In this document: positions 47,404 to 58,779 of the stretch, piece after piece | Layout: each line of letters starts with the position of its first letter | How positions within the stretch are numbered: position 1 is the first letter of the stretch | Assembly: GCA_004380135.1 (NCBI GenBank) | Contig: QXCR01000002.1 | Coordinates: 248,001 to 312,000 of the forward strand | Source of the DNA: Stemphylium vesicarium | Taxonomy: Eukaryota; Ascomycota; Dothideomycetes; Pleosporales; Pleosporaceae | DNA: 64,000 nucleotides | Direction of reading: 5' to 3' | The notes under the pieces: generated by a model | What the model saw: only the letters and a program-made list of their open reading frames with translations | Told to the model about the DNA's origin: nothing | Database searches by the model: none | Position numbers and translations under genes: made by a program

Positions 47404-48325
47404 ATGAACGACTCGCCCCCTTCCCAAACTTCGACTCTTACACACGGCCTCAGTCATATTACCATGCTTCAGCATGCGTTTGTGCGGGGTATGGAATGCA
47501 CTCGAGTGCTGGTAAATCTTCATATCGATATGGGAAGAGCGAGCGCGCCTACTGCCATGGCGTGACCGGTACGCTGCAAACCTGGACAGGTGGGCAGTAT
47601 ACAGGGCTCGGTCGTCGCGGAGGATGCGTCGTGGAACCGTTCGCAAGGTGTCTGCCGGATGGAAAGGCAGCGCTTCATCATGTAGGCTCTAGGGCACTCT
47701 CTCGGGCTGCCGGCAGGCGCCTAGGGCAATGAGAAGAGCTTAATATCGTGATTGATTCTGTGCTTCACGTTGTGATGTCGTTGCAAGCTCTTGACGTCGG
47801 CTGGGGCAGGACCCACTGCGGGCAGGCCCTCCACGCCATAAGCGAAGGGCACGTTGTGGGCTCTCGCGGCCTGAAATGTCCCCCCAATCGACTAATGCAC
47901 GCACAAGACGGCATGCTGACCTTTGCCCCTCGATCTTGACCTCCTAGACAGTCGCATGCGCAACGCCATGGAAGCCTACAATGATCGCTTCGTTGAACTC
48001 AAACCAGGTAGTCCGCCACCTTGCATTGGTAGCGCTGCAAGCGCTGGCGTTTCACTACCTCTAGCATGATCTTTCTCGCTCGACACCGCATTTTGACCCG
48101 CCCTCACCTGCTTTGTTCGTTTTTCTACACAATTACGTTTTAATCCTTCGACTCATACGTCTGCGCCTTCCCTCGCATCTTCCCTCGTGATGCGTGCGAA
48201 GTAGCTAGGGTACCTCTGATATTGCTTACCCTTGCAACACTTTCACACCGTCACCCCAATCGGACGGCCCCAGACTCGACTACACCAACTTCGCTTGTCC
48301 AGAACAAGCTTGAATTTTTTACACA
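47404..48325. other. Intergenic
   Basis: 0.92 kb, holding the promoter of the F-box gene. No other feature recognised. Confidence 0.5.
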
Positions 48326-50098
48326 ATGTTTTCGAACCTTCAAATACGGCCTGCCAAACTTCAGCGTCGAAAGCCTAGCTTGAGCATTCGCGCAGGCGTC
48401 ACGAAGCGACGAGTGTCAAGCGTTTCGGCCTTGAGTGCTAGCAATGTGCCGTCATTAAGCTTTATGGAGGGGTTGTTTGGCGACGAGTTTCCGGAAGCGT
48501 TCGGCAGCGGTGATGGACGCTCGGTCAAGAGCAGGAAAACCATTCTCGATTTGCCAGCTGAGCTCCTCGAAACGGTGTGTCAGCACATCTCGAAACTCGA
48601 CATCAAGCGGTTGCGACTCTCCAGCAAGCATCTAGCAAGCAGCGTATATCTTCGCATCGATCGCGTGTACATCTCGCCTAATCGAGCGAATCTGGACTAT
48701 CTACACAACATTTTGGCTCATCCCAGGTACAAGGGCCGTGTTCATGAGATCGTCTTGGATGATGTGCGCCTCGAGGAGTACCCCACACTGGACAGCTTCC
48801 GGGAGGCAATCCTCGTTGATGAGAGGGAAACGATGAGAGCTATTGAGAGCCGTCTAGAAGAGGCCATATGGATATATGGCGAGGACAATCCAGAGTATCA
48901 CGCATTAGAGCAGGACGATCTATTCGAACATGACGGCCGACTCACCGAGGCTGCGAAGGAAATACTTTTGCGCTATGACGATCAATTTTCAAGAGATGTC
49001 CTTGCCAGAAATGCGACCATGATGAAAATCGAGGATAGCTATGCGCTATATCAAGTCTTTTATCGAGATGAACAAGCTATAATGGAACAACAATTTGACA
49101 TCAATGCACTACATCAGGCGTTGGTTGGGTTTCCGAAGCTCAAGAAAATCACCTTCACTACCGAAGTTTGGCGGCTGGGGACCTCTCAGCCTAGATACAA
49201 CACTCCCTTCCATCGCTCGCTGCCAGTTGGTTTCCGCAAGCCAAACGCTGGGCGAGGAGCATACCTATCTGCTGCATCAAATGAAGCTCTGGATAGCCAT
49301 GTGAAGATGCCTACTCAGGGAAGTCGACTGCCTATAGGCTCTAGAGGCTATTCTATCTTAGTGTCTGCTCTTGCAATGTTGAACCCTAGCATAGACGAGT
49401 TCATTGTCGACTCCGACAATGAGGCCATGGCTGTGAACCAGGGCGACACCGATTTCACCTCGCGGAACTATGAGGATACGCGACGAATGTTTCAGCGAAC
49501 GCCATTGAAGCGTCTAAAATTCTTCATCAACTCTGAGGCGAATAGCCGTATACTACCCGCTTCACAGAACGCCAACGCTGCCCGAGATCTACTCGCAGAA
49601 CTCCACCATCTTCAACACCTCGACCTTACCCTGAACTACAACAAAACAGGGCCGCCTTTCGGCCCTGTCCCGCGCACGATTCCCATACCCGAGAACTTGA
49701 GGCTGCAGTTAAAGAGCCTAGTCCTACGGCAAGTGGCGGCAGAAAAGGACGATCTCTTTGGCCTACTCACTTCATTGCCAAAGCTGCAACATATCACACT
49801 CCACCGTCTTCAGCAATGGAACGACGCGTCCTGTTTCCTTCTCTTTCAGCGGTTGAGAGCCTACTATAATACAGTAGCCCATACAAGCAGACCAAGCTTC
49901 ACGCTTGTCCAACCACTTGTTGCCGAGACTACCTGCTTTCAGCTTATCGAGGAAGAACTGAATACCTTCCTATATGAGTACGGTGAAAATCCTTTCCTGC
50001 GAAGTGGCACGGGGACATTTGCGCAAATCAAGCCGCATATGGGATGGAGAGTCGACACAAGAAACGAAGTCTTGAGAGAGAGGATGCGTGATCTGTGA
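48326..50098 (+). CDS. F-box protein
   Basis: A single exon of 590 residues. A typical fungal F-box lies at about residues 72-112: ILDLPAELLETVCQHISKLD followed by LRLSSKHLASSVYLRIDRVY. The remainder has leucine-rich, weakly repetitive segments (LHHLQHLDLTLNYN, LRLQLKSLVLRQVAAEK, LTSLPKLQHITLHRLQQW) resembling irregular LRR-type substrate-binding regions. F-box proteins link a substrate to the SCF ubiquitin ligase through Skp1; the target is unknown. The N-terminal 60 residues are basic and low-complexity. A smaller F-box-type gene follows 240 bp downstream on the same strand. Confidence 0.85.
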   Translation: MFSNLQIRPAKLQRRKPSLSIRAGVTKRRVSSVSALSASNVPSLSFMEGLFGDEFPEAFGSGDGRSVKSRKTILDLPAELLETVCQHISKLDIKRLRLSSKHLASSVYLRIDRVYISPNRANLDYLHNILAHPRYKGRVHEIVLDDVRLEEYPTLDSFREAILVDERETMRAIESRLEEAIWIYGEDNPEYHALEQDDLFEHDGRLTEAAKEILLRYDDQFSRDVLARNATMMKIEDSYALYQVFYRDEQAIMEQQFDINALHQALVGFPKLKKITFTTEVWRLGTSQPRYNTPFHRSLPVGFRKPNAGRGAYLSAASNEALDSHVKMPTQGSRLPIGSRGYSILVSALAMLNPSIDEFIVDSDNEAMAVNQGDTDFTSRNYEDTRRMFQRTPLKRLKFFINSEANSRILPASQNANAARDLLAELHHLQHLDLTLNYNKTGPPFGPVPRTIPIPENLRLQLKSLVLRQVAAEKDDLFGLLTSLPKLQHITLHRLQQWNDASCFLLFQRLRAYYNTVAHTSRPSFTLVQPLVAETTCFQLIEEELNTFLYEYGENPFLRSGTGTFAQIKPHMGWRVDTRNEVLRERMRDL

Positions 50099-50338
50099 AA
50101 GTGCGCAGAGTTGAAAGAATGTGAGTGTGACAGAGGTGGCTGGTATCAGTTTGGCTCCCTGTCTGTGCGCAATGCGCGACCACCTGCAGTTACCCCACGA
50201 TATTCACCGGGCCCGTGATAAGTACTTCCACCCTGTGCGAATTTGCGCTTTACTACACAAACACCCTCAACACAACTCAATCCCCGAGCCGAGCCAAAGG
50301 TTTCGGAACTACTACTGCTCATAGCATCAACCATCGTG

Positions 50339-51058
50339 ATGGCCTACTTCCTCGACCTCCCCGCCGAGCTACGCATCAAGGTTTACACGAGCATCATCGA
50401 AACTGAACCTACCGATAGGTTCCAACAAGTCTTCTTCCGTGAAGCCCCGGAACGGGCTCAGATTGGACGCCTCACGAGTCGAGTCCCATCTGCACACGAC
50501 CTTTTCCACTACCGCGGTCTCATCTTCTCCTGCAAAACTATCTATTACGAATTCGAACACGAATGGATTCAAGCCTTCAACGCCTGGCTCCTTAAGAACC
50601 GCACACATTGCCTCCCATACCTTATCCTTCCTACTGTCGGTAGGATTGGTGATTCTGTACACCTTCGCATGGGATGCGAACTTGGGGACAGGGGCTTGAT
50701 GCACTGGAACCGAGGGCTGAGCGACCTGATATGTAGCATCGACTGATGCGCGGACAACTTCCCCTCTTTCTCGCTCTCTACAATCGAAGCAGACGAGGCA
50801 GACAAGCAGGTTGTTGATTACTTCAAAGTGAGCAAGTTGAGTAAGGACGGTGTAGATGCAAGCGCGGTTACATCGCCACGGTCTGGATGGTTCATGGGTG
50901 AGATGCGCTGGCTCATACCCGTTTGCCTAGCACTCGGTGTAGAAGGCTGTGAGTGTGTCACAATAAATTGGGCCTGGGAAGAGGTGGTAGAATACAGGCA
51001 GTACTTGGCTGAGTGGGCTGGGATTAGATGGACACGGGAGATGCTCTCAGTAGAGTAG
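50339..51058 (+). CDS. F-box-like protein
   Basis: Exons 50339-50732 and 50790-51058 (57-bp intron) give 220 residues. It starts MAYFLDLPAELRIKVYTSII, the usual opening of the short fungal F-box-like family (domain at the very N-terminus), and continues with SCKTIYYEFEHEWIQAFNAW. Without the intron the frame stops at TGA 50744-50746. The chosen intron has a weak GTAGCA donor and an AAG acceptor but a CTGAT branch site, and it joins to a well-behaved C-terminal exon (DEADKQVVDYFK, MRWLIPVCLALGVEG). If the intron is wrong, the gene may be truncated. Possible SCF adaptor; the target is unknown. It lies just downstream of the larger F-box gene. Confidence 0.65.
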
Positions 51059-51993
51059 GATTGATCTGTACTACACGCGGCGGATCACTGGCTCTACCCA
51101 GCCAGACAAAGTGTCTTTTGGGTTGTTTTTGGCATATCGCCGTTTTTTCATCATTAGTATATGGTTCCATAGGGGTGTTGAGAGCTAGTCGAACTCTAGC
51201 TAGCCAGGAATTATACTTCATTAACGCATCACGTTTGCCATCAAGTTCTTTTGCCTTCATTTCCATCCTTCTCAGCGCACTCTTACGGAAACCTTCAGTC
51301 TATCCGATCTCGATTTTGAGTACCAACATCGTATAACAAACTCTGGCCCAGCAGGATGAAGAGGCCGTAACACTTGCTGGACCTCCATGGATATAGAAAC
51401 AGCGTAAAGCTCCGCAACGGAGCAAAGATTTTGAGAGAGGCAGGTAGGATAGTCTCAGGCGACCACGCGCTTGCTGTATAGAGGTCATTCGCACTTTGTA
51501 CACGATGGCACACTAGTCTCATACGTCCCGTGGACCTCAGAATGCTTGCTACTTCGCCTCCTCCAATATCCATAAGTATGGCTTCTAGTCTAGCCATCTT
51601 ATCTCATCCTATATTCCATATCATAGGTGATCTTGACCTTTTTGGGTACTCTCCTTCAACGCGGAGGTGGAGAACCTTCTCATTCAGTCTCGCGGTCTCT
51701 CCGAGATAATCCTTTATTCGCTTTCACTGCGGCTTGCAGTGAAGCAGGATTGCGGGCTTTAGCGCTTGGTGAAGGAGACCCTTGTCCGTATATAATTTGC
51801 TCCTCTGCCACTATCCCTTCTTCTTTTTCTTATAATCAGTATAACAAGTTGGACAGCTTCTTCAACTACCTGACTTCCACTCAATCCCCAGAAAACTATA
51901 CCGTAAGTATGCGAAAAGACGGCGAAAGGAATCGCGACTCATATTTTCCCCAAGCCTCCAGTTCCACGACAACGAATACAAACGATTTCCGAA
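51059..51993. other. Intergenic, possibly holding decayed sequence
   Basis: 0.94 kb, more AT-rich than its surroundings. On the minus strand several overlapping frames of about 67-100 codons stay open (51024-51597) but none matches a family I recognise and none splices cleanly. It may be a relic. Confidence 0.4.
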
Positions 51994-52784
51994 ATGGTAG
52001 GAAACAATTCTTGGAACCCGCCAATGACATACCGCCCCGGTCGCGACCGGCCTCTTGAAGCCACACGAAATCTCCTAGAACAGTACGCGGACGAGAGTGT
52101 CGTGACATACTGGCGCGCTTTCAAAGGCAAGTTGCCAAACCACAACCATGACGCCGAAGTCCAAACTGCAGTCAATATCAGCAATGCGATTGTAAGCCCA
52201 GTCCCAGATCTCCATTTCACTTAACCCTCTACCCCGATCACAGGAGAAGTTCTTCCACTTCCGCAAACCCCCCTCAAACCTCATTTTGCTCTTATGCTAA
52301 CACCCTACTTAGGATCTTCTCGACAGCAACTCAGATCTCATAGATCGTAAGTGTCCCTGTACGAACTGCATGTGAGACATATACTGATTTCGTACACCCA
52401 CATTTAGAAGTCATCTGGGGCACGATACACCCAGATGACTGCCATCCAGGTGTAAAATTCATCGCCGAGAACGGCCCTCTCGTCGACCTCCTTCTGATCC
52501 GCCAGTTCAAGAAGCACGGCGGCATCTTACTGCCTCCGCTGGCTGCGGCGCGCCAAATGCAGGACATTCATGAGATTATTGCCCAGCGGGAAAAGGCGCA
52601 GGGAAAGACCTGGCTGGTGGGCAATAGGAGCATGGTCAAGTATCCGAATTGGCGAGAATGGAAGGCTGCACAGCCGCCGCCTGGGTTCGCTGCTGCGAAT
52701 GCGCCGCCTGGTGCTGGGAGGGGAGGCGCGACGAGGGGGAGGGGTGGACAACGTGGGAGGGGTGGGTTCGGTGGCGGGTACTAG
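51994..52784 (+). CDS. Hypothetical protein with RGG-rich tail
   Basis: Exons 51994-52191, 52313-52346 and 52408-52784 give 202 residues. I do not recognise the main part. It contains ATRNLLEQYADESVVTYWRA, a middle block VIWGTIHPDDCHPGVKFI and LLLIRQFKKHGGILLPPLAA, and ends with an Arg/Gly tail of RGG type (GRGGATRGRGGQRGRGG). RGG tails often bind RNA or are arginine-methylated, so an RNA-linked role is possible. Exon 2 is only 34 bp. It is convergent with the GMC oxidoreductase. The frame is consistent over all junctions; function is unknown. Confidence 0.7.
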
Positions 52785-53102
52785 CTGCGACTGCCTGCTT
52801 TTGCGACTCTCTGGGAAAGCTTGAGGGAGTGACATTACCTGACTCATCGTTTCTTTTTTCTTTTTGCTAGCGAATTGGCTTTTTAGGGCAGTCGGCTCGA
52901 TTATCGGAAAACGGCCTGGGACTAGCGGATTTGTAGATGCGAATGGAAAGCAAAGCTTGCATTCATCAAATCTTAAAGTCGTCATTGTGTTGGGAAGTTG
53001 CAACTACTTGTTTCGTAAACCAGCTACTGTATTCTTCAACCCGCTCTTTAATCCACACCGTCATCTTCCGTCGAAGGTATTACCATTACCATCTCACAGC
53101 CA
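52785..53102. other. Intergenic between convergent genes
   Basis: 318 bp between two gene 3' ends; no feature recognised. Confidence 0.5.
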
Positions 53103-55215
53103 TTATATCGCCATCGCCTTCACATCGGCCGTGAGCTTCAAGAAGCTATTCTGCGCATCCTCCTTGATAAGTTCAGCAGCTCCCTCACCAATTCCATATG
53201 CCACCATCTGCGTATGCCCATTGTTGACTTTCGGTATCGACGAAACGTCTGCAACGCGCAGATTCCTCACACCGCGAACCCGAAGACGGGAGTCAAGGAC
53301 GGCTCTGGGATCATCCGGTTGGCCCATCGCGCAAGTACCCGAGGCGTGGTAGCCTACATTCAACAATCAGTACGCAAGCAAGGCGCTAGAAGGTGAATAC
53401 CCAAGTATGAGGAGCTTACAAGTGGTAGCATGTTGCCGAACATGCGGTTCCCAATCCTCCCTCTCAGTAAAAGTATGATGTGTCAGATCCGCAGGCCAGC
53501 TTCCCTTGATGATATCTTTTGTCCCTTTACCCTTCGTCACAATCTCATTTGCAAACTTGCACGCCTCGGTCATGACGAGCATATCCAGTGGATCCTCCAG
53601 ATACTTGTGATCTACGATGGGGTTCTCGAGCGGATCTTTCGACTTTAGCTTGACACTACCCCTACTATGCTGGTTAAACAGCAACGCGCACATCGCAAAC
53701 GCATGCTTGTTGTCGATAGGAAAGTCCTCGTACTGCTTTGGTCCACCGTATAGCTCCGTGTTCCAGAACTCGATGTTCGGTTGGCTCGGGGTGAGGCCCA
53801 TGGGATCTCGGCCTTCTTCCCGTTTTGCGCTGTTCCAGAGTTCGGAATCTTTGAGCCGTTCGTCAAGGCGCGCGTAGCCGAAGATACCGAAGGGGAAGGT
53901 GGATAGAATTCCGGTTTTCTTCTCTTGCCACAGTTTGTACGTTGATGCGATGGCGTTGTCGTGGTATGCGAGGTGATCGTTTGTTAGATTGGGTTCCGAG
54001 ACTTCGTAGAAGAGAAAGCAGAGCTGATGAAGATGTTAGTAATATCCTTGGTGTAAGTGGAGAAGGCAGGCTGGTATACGTACGACGTGATCCATGAGAT
54101 TACCCCCAACGCCAGGTAGGTCCACAAGGCAATCAATGCCGTGCTTCGTTAGCTCTTCTTTTGGCCCGATTCCCGAACGCATCAGGATTGGCGGGGAGCA
54201 ATATGCGCCTGCGGTGACCAGAACCTCTTTTCTGGCATAGTACTCAATCTTCTTTCCGTTCTTGGAAATAGTGGCAACACCCGTCGCAGTAAGCTCGCCT
54301 TCATCTTGACTCAAAATCAGTCTATCTACAGTGACTTCAGTTCTGATGGTTATGTTCTCTCGTCGATAGCCTTTGGTGATGAAGTCGGCGGCTGTACTTC
54401 GGATACCTTGATGTACTGTTCGTGGTACATCGCCACAACCGTGTGGTGTTTCGCCGGTGGAGAACATGTCGGCATGATACGGGAGTCCTTGATCTATCAA
54501 ACTCTCTCTGACTCGTTCTGAGATGGGTGCCAGATCGTGGGGCTCAGTGTGAAGAGGACCTGATGTTCCGTGGACTGAAGCGTCGGCTTTGTGCCAATCC
54601 TTCTCATGGAATGTCTCGGCCTAGGGGACCGTTAGCAACTCCACTTCCGTGAGCCGTGGTTGGTATATTTCACCTTCTTCATGTACTCAAACATCTTGTC
54701 CCCACTCCATTCATCCATGCCCCAGTCATCATAGTCTTGTTTTGTCCCACGAATACACAATGTGCCGTTGACACCGCTAGAGCCGCCGAGAAAGCGTCCC
54801 CTGCTGACTTTGACTTGTCGGTTATCGATCTTATCCATAGGCTCTGTGACGATGTTCCAGTCTGTTTCGGTGTCGAAATTCTTGCTCCATCTAGAGCCCC
54901 GTTCAGCATATACGTGTCAAAGGACTTGGGAACCATCTTACCCTCCTGCCATATGTACGTTCTCGAGGTCCGCATTGTCTGGGCCCGCTTCTAAGACTAA
55001 GATCTTGGCATTGAGGTCTTCCGCAAGGCGACCTGCGATTACGCAGCCTGACGTGCCACCACTGATTTCTGTCAGTTTGTACGTCAAAGAAGAGTTCCAG
55101 CGCACGACGCTACATCTGCCATGTTCAGTGAATAGGGAATCGGAGACGCCTACCCGCAGATGATGTAGTCGTAGACCTCCGCAGGGTCAACCGAGTCGAC
55201 GCGTTCGAGAGACAT
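53103..55215 (-). CDS. GMC-family FAD oxidoreductase
   Basis: Six exons, 55215-55154, 55061-54942, 54890-54674, 54620-54084, 54023-53420 and 53353-53103, give 596 residues. FAD enzyme of the glucose-methanol-choline group, which oxidises alcohols. Signs are the dinucleotide motif at residues 21-26 (GGGTSG, split by intron 1) with ILVLEAG after it, the GMC signature 1 region SRGRFLGGSSGVNGTLCIRG, and AGAYCSPPILMRSGIGP (signature 2). The C-terminal catalytic pair is His516 (YHASGTCAMG) and His560 (NNGHTQM). No signal peptide is seen, so it is probably intracellular, unlike secreted aryl-alcohol or glucose oxidases; peroxisomal or cytosolic alcohol oxidation is possible. The substrate is unknown. 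It is convergent with the RGG-tailed gene. Confidence 0.92.
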
Positions 55216-56696
55216 GGCTTTGCTGATTTACCTAATCCTCAAGATAAAAAAGAAGAGCAGAAAAGCCGACAGTAGCGACCTCATCGTGAGGCCGACGACC
55301 AAGCAGGATCTATATAACTCTACCCTTTCCGCTCCATGTGACACGGAAACATACCGCACTCGATCTGCAGCTAAACATGTAGGCCACCAAATAAACTTAG
55401 GGCAAGCATGCTGAGAGAATGACCCGCCAGCCGTCCATTCCCAAAGTAGAATGCCAGTGAGACTTGGCCAATAATATAGTTGATGATTGAAGTCCGAAGT
55501 AGCCTGATCCTGCTGACAAGCAGATCGATGCTGTCGTGTTCAGGACAAAAGACGGAATTTGTCCGGACTCGTCGCAAAGCGGTGCTTAGCGTGGTGCTTA
55601 TTGTCTGGTCTTGTGCATCTTCAAATGATCTGAGCCAGCGGATCCTGGGCAGTGCGCGTCGTGACGGATGAGGGCGATGCTCACAATGCATAGTGTGCAC
55701 TTGTCGCCTAGTCTTGCCGTATGTGTGGGGTCGGGTGCAATGCGGGGTAGGCCCTGGATCCGAAAGCACGACGCGTCCGGAATTGGAAGTCACTCGACAG
55801 ATGATGTACCCGACCTGTAAACGTGATTTTTTCTTGTAGAAATAGATAGACGTTGGCTTGTTGAAGCATGCAATTTCTGTTAGCGATCTGGCTGGGGTTC
55901 TACAGAGGCAGCCTTTATCATTTCTGGGTTTAGCAAAGCCGAGTAAGTATTGACGAAGCTGATCTTCATGTAACGAGTAATGGCGTACGGGAGCTGGACG
56001 AAATCAGAATCTAGACATCAATGCACTATTTACAATGATCTAGATTCTCATAAAGCAGGTGTTCATTCCCCAATGATTAAAGCACAGACCTCATTCCGTC
56101 TCATCCCAACCCTTAGTCGAACCTTCCGCTACTTGCCATACCAACACTCCACCATGCCTAACAATCCGTCCCAGCCATTCTTCTACTCCAAGTCCGTCTC
56201 TATAATCACCTGAACCAGGATACCTCGCTTCATTTCCGCGTCGCAAGCACGAACGCGCCATGCCATGTCCGAAACGCCAAAGCCTCCAGCTGGACCAATG
56301 CTCAAACCGCACCTGCTGCATGATCCGCGCATCAAACACCAACGTTCAAATTCAGCCATTAATGCACCAATATAAGTGGCTTGAATGTCAGATATCAAGC
56401 TCTATAAGGGCAAGGCCAAGCTCCACGAGAAGCTTGGCTACGCGAGTTGCGTGTTGAGAGAGCAAGGCTGTTTCGAGAGAGCGAGCGACTGTGGGTAGGC
56501 TGCTAAGGTAGCATAGCAGGAAGTATAGATTGCATTGAGCTCCCCGCACTCTTTGTCCCTTTCTTTTCCTTCTGTATACTGCCGTGCGGTATCCCTCTTC
56601 CTCTCACTCTGCTTTTGCACTTCAATTCTTTTTTTGGCCGGTCCACCCTTCATACCTAATTTCTATTCCCCGAATTTACCTCTACGCGTCGCAGAC
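55216..56696. other. Divergent intergenic region, 1.5 kb
   Basis: Promoter space for the minus-strand GMC gene and the plus-strand secreted protein. No gene supported; the last 150 bp before 56697 are pyrimidine-rich. Confidence 0.45.
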
Positions 56697-57818
56697 ATGT
56701 ACAAACTCATTGCACTCTCGCTTCTCGGCCTCACATCCGCATTGCCTCAGCGAAACCGTGGTGGTGGTGGCAACCGCCAACAAGCGACCGCTTTCCAGCA
56801 AGCCGCTCAGGTCCCCCAGGGTATCTCTCAAGCTACCGATGGCTCGATGATTCTGGACGACACTGTAATGGTCAACAACCTGCCCATTCGATTCAAGATT
56901 TCCGCACCAGCAGATCAATTCCTCCCAGCCTCAGGAGTCCCTGGTGCGGCTGCCACATCCGCAAACGGAACCCTGGGAGCGAATGTTCTGCTTCACGGCG
57001 ACGGCGGACAGAGCTTCTTCGACATGCCCAACCAGGCTGTTCAGGCCAACGCCATGGGAGTTGCCCTCCTCGCGCCAGACGATAACTTGTTCTGGGGCGG
57101 AGGTGCCGGTCTGGACCGAACAGACGGCGTAGCCCACGCCCAAGCCGTCAACGACTTCATACAAACCGAGCTACCGCAACGTGTCGCAGTGAACATGTCG
57201 AACATTGTTTTCACTGGTGTCAGCGGCGGCTCGTTGATGATGTCAGGATTCTTCATTCCAGCGCAGATGCAGAACTACGCCAACAGTGCGGTTGAGCTGA
57301 ACTGTGGTGGCATGCCACCACAGGTCGCTTTCCAGAATGCAGCGACGGTCATGAGCCAGACAAGGATACACTACCAGTCTACGCAAAGTGAGCTTCAATT
57401 GTTGCAGGGTAGTATTCCCCAGGCTGTGGCAGCGTACGAGCAGCTCGCAGCCGACGCGGGATTGACTGCGGATCAGGTCAACCAGCTGCAGACTGTTGAC
57501 AACACGCCTGCAGGAGGACACTGCGAGTTTGATGGACAGGATTTTGTGTCGGGTGTACAGACAATGTCTTCTAGCTATGCTAGTGTTATGCAGGGTGGTA
57601 ATGGTGCCGTGCAGGGAATTGGTGCGCCTAGCACTGGTGTGGTAACAACGGGTGTGGTTGGAAACGAAAACTTGCAGTTCGTCGGCGGACAGAAGCGCTC
57701 AGTCGAGACGAGGAGTATGATACAGATGAGGTGGGCGCAGGATGTTGTTGAAGAGGCTAACTTCCAACTGTTGGCGTGCGATCGGAGTTCGTGTTCGGCC
57801 GATGAGCCCAGGGTCTAA
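56697..57818 (+). CDS. Secreted alpha/beta-hydrolase-like protein
   Basis: A single exon of 373 residues from the ATG at 56697; the frame is open upstream, but this start gives a clean signal peptide (MYKLIALSLLGLTSALP). After a Gly/Gln-rich stretch the protein shows features of an esterase-like alpha/beta hydrolase. HGDGG (from His100) is like an oxyanion-loop motif, and FTGVSGGS has Ser176 in a GxSxG nucleophile elbow. A later GGHCEFDGQDF could supply the catalytic His. Four or more Cys fit a secreted fold. Relatives have been labelled 'cyclin-like F-box' in some fungal annotations, a name the sequence does not support. Extracellular esterase activity is the inference; the substrate is unknown. 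Confidence 0.7.
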   Translation: MYKLIALSLLGLTSALPQRNRGGGGNRQQATAFQQAAQVPQGISQATDGSMILDDTVMVNNLPIRFKISAPADQFLPASGVPGAAATSANGTLGANVLLHGDGGQSFFDMPNQAVQANAMGVALLAPDDNLFWGGGAGLDRTDGVAHAQAVNDFIQTELPQRVAVNMSNIVFTGVSGGSLMMSGFFIPAQMQNYANSAVELNCGGMPPQVAFQNAATVMSQTRIHYQSTQSELQLLQGSIPQAVAAYEQLAADAGLTADQVNQLQTVDNTPAGGHCEFDGQDFVSGVQTMSSSYASVMQGGNGAVQGIGAPSTGVVTTGVVGNENLQFVGGQKRSVETRSMIQMRWAQDVVEEANFQLLACDRSSCSADEPRV

Positions 57819-58132
57819 GAGGTCTTCATTTCAGTACATAATTTTCTAGCTCCGTCACGAATCAACAATAATGAAACATCTCAGGACAGTTTGAGACAGC
57901 TTCCACGTTATCATATCCGGGTCCTTGATCTCGCGCGCGCTTTGCAGTCATCACAGGGAACTCGTGGTACACGTTTTGGTTTGGTCGTAATGTTCATTTG
58001 ACTGGTATTGTGAAGGTCGTCCCATTGCTAATCGTAGTTGCAACGTCGTCGCCCAAATCCTTCACCCCGTAAATGCATTTTCGCCGTGCCCGTGAACCCA
58101 TGAATGTTATCGAAAGCAGGAAAAGAGACACC
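57819..58132. other. Intergenic between convergent genes
   Basis: 314 bp between two gene 3' ends; no feature recognised. Confidence 0.5.
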
Positions 58133-58779
58133 TCACATGACGACACCGGAGTTGGAGGCGATACGCTAGAAATTGTCAGCAAAGCACAGGTTCGGCAGCC
58201 GTTAATACGTACCGGCCACAGCTCAGCGGCCTCCTTGGCGACGGGTCCAGTGATAGCAGAGCCCTTCATTTCACCCTTGGGGTTGACGATAACACCGGCG
58301 TTGTCCTCGAAGTACAAGTAGATACCGTCCGCTCGCCTCCAGGGCTTGCTCTGGCGGACAATGACGGCAGGCATGACCTTCTTCCTCAGCTCGGGCTTTC
58401 CCTTCTTGACGGTCGCCATGACCATGTCACCGGCACCACCAGCGGGCAGACGGTTAAGGCGCGCACCGATACCCTTGACGGAGATGATGTACAGGTTGCG
58501 GGCACCCGAGTTGTCGCAGCAGTTCATGACGGCGCCGCTGTATTTCCATTAGCCTCTCATTCCTTGTATATTTGCTGCAGGCGTATCGCGGGCGGATATG
58601 GGCTCGGCGGAGCGAGATTGGCGGCGGAATTGAACGTACACTGGCAGACCAAGAGTCATCTTGAGCTTGTTACCGGAGGTAGAACCTCGACTACGTCCAC
58701 GTTAGCCAGCATTCTTCGGCGTTGAAGCTATTCAGCCTCTTCAGATCCGAGAATGGACGTACCCGCGCTTTCCAGACAT
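58133..58779 (-). CDS. rpl23: 60S ribosomal protein L23 (uL14)
   Basis: Four exons, 58779-58763, 58690-58640, 58537-58213 and 58165-58133, give 141 residues. The spliced start is MSGKRGRGSTSGNKLKMTLG, followed by the uL14 core: NCCDNSGARNLYIISVKGI, GDMVMATVKKGKPELRKKV, DNAGVIVNPKGEMKGSAITG and VAKEAAELWPRIASNSG. It is a large-subunit protein near the factor-binding site. Exon 1 is 17 bp and the last exon 33 bp, both easily missed. The length matches the fungal family. Confidence 0.95.
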
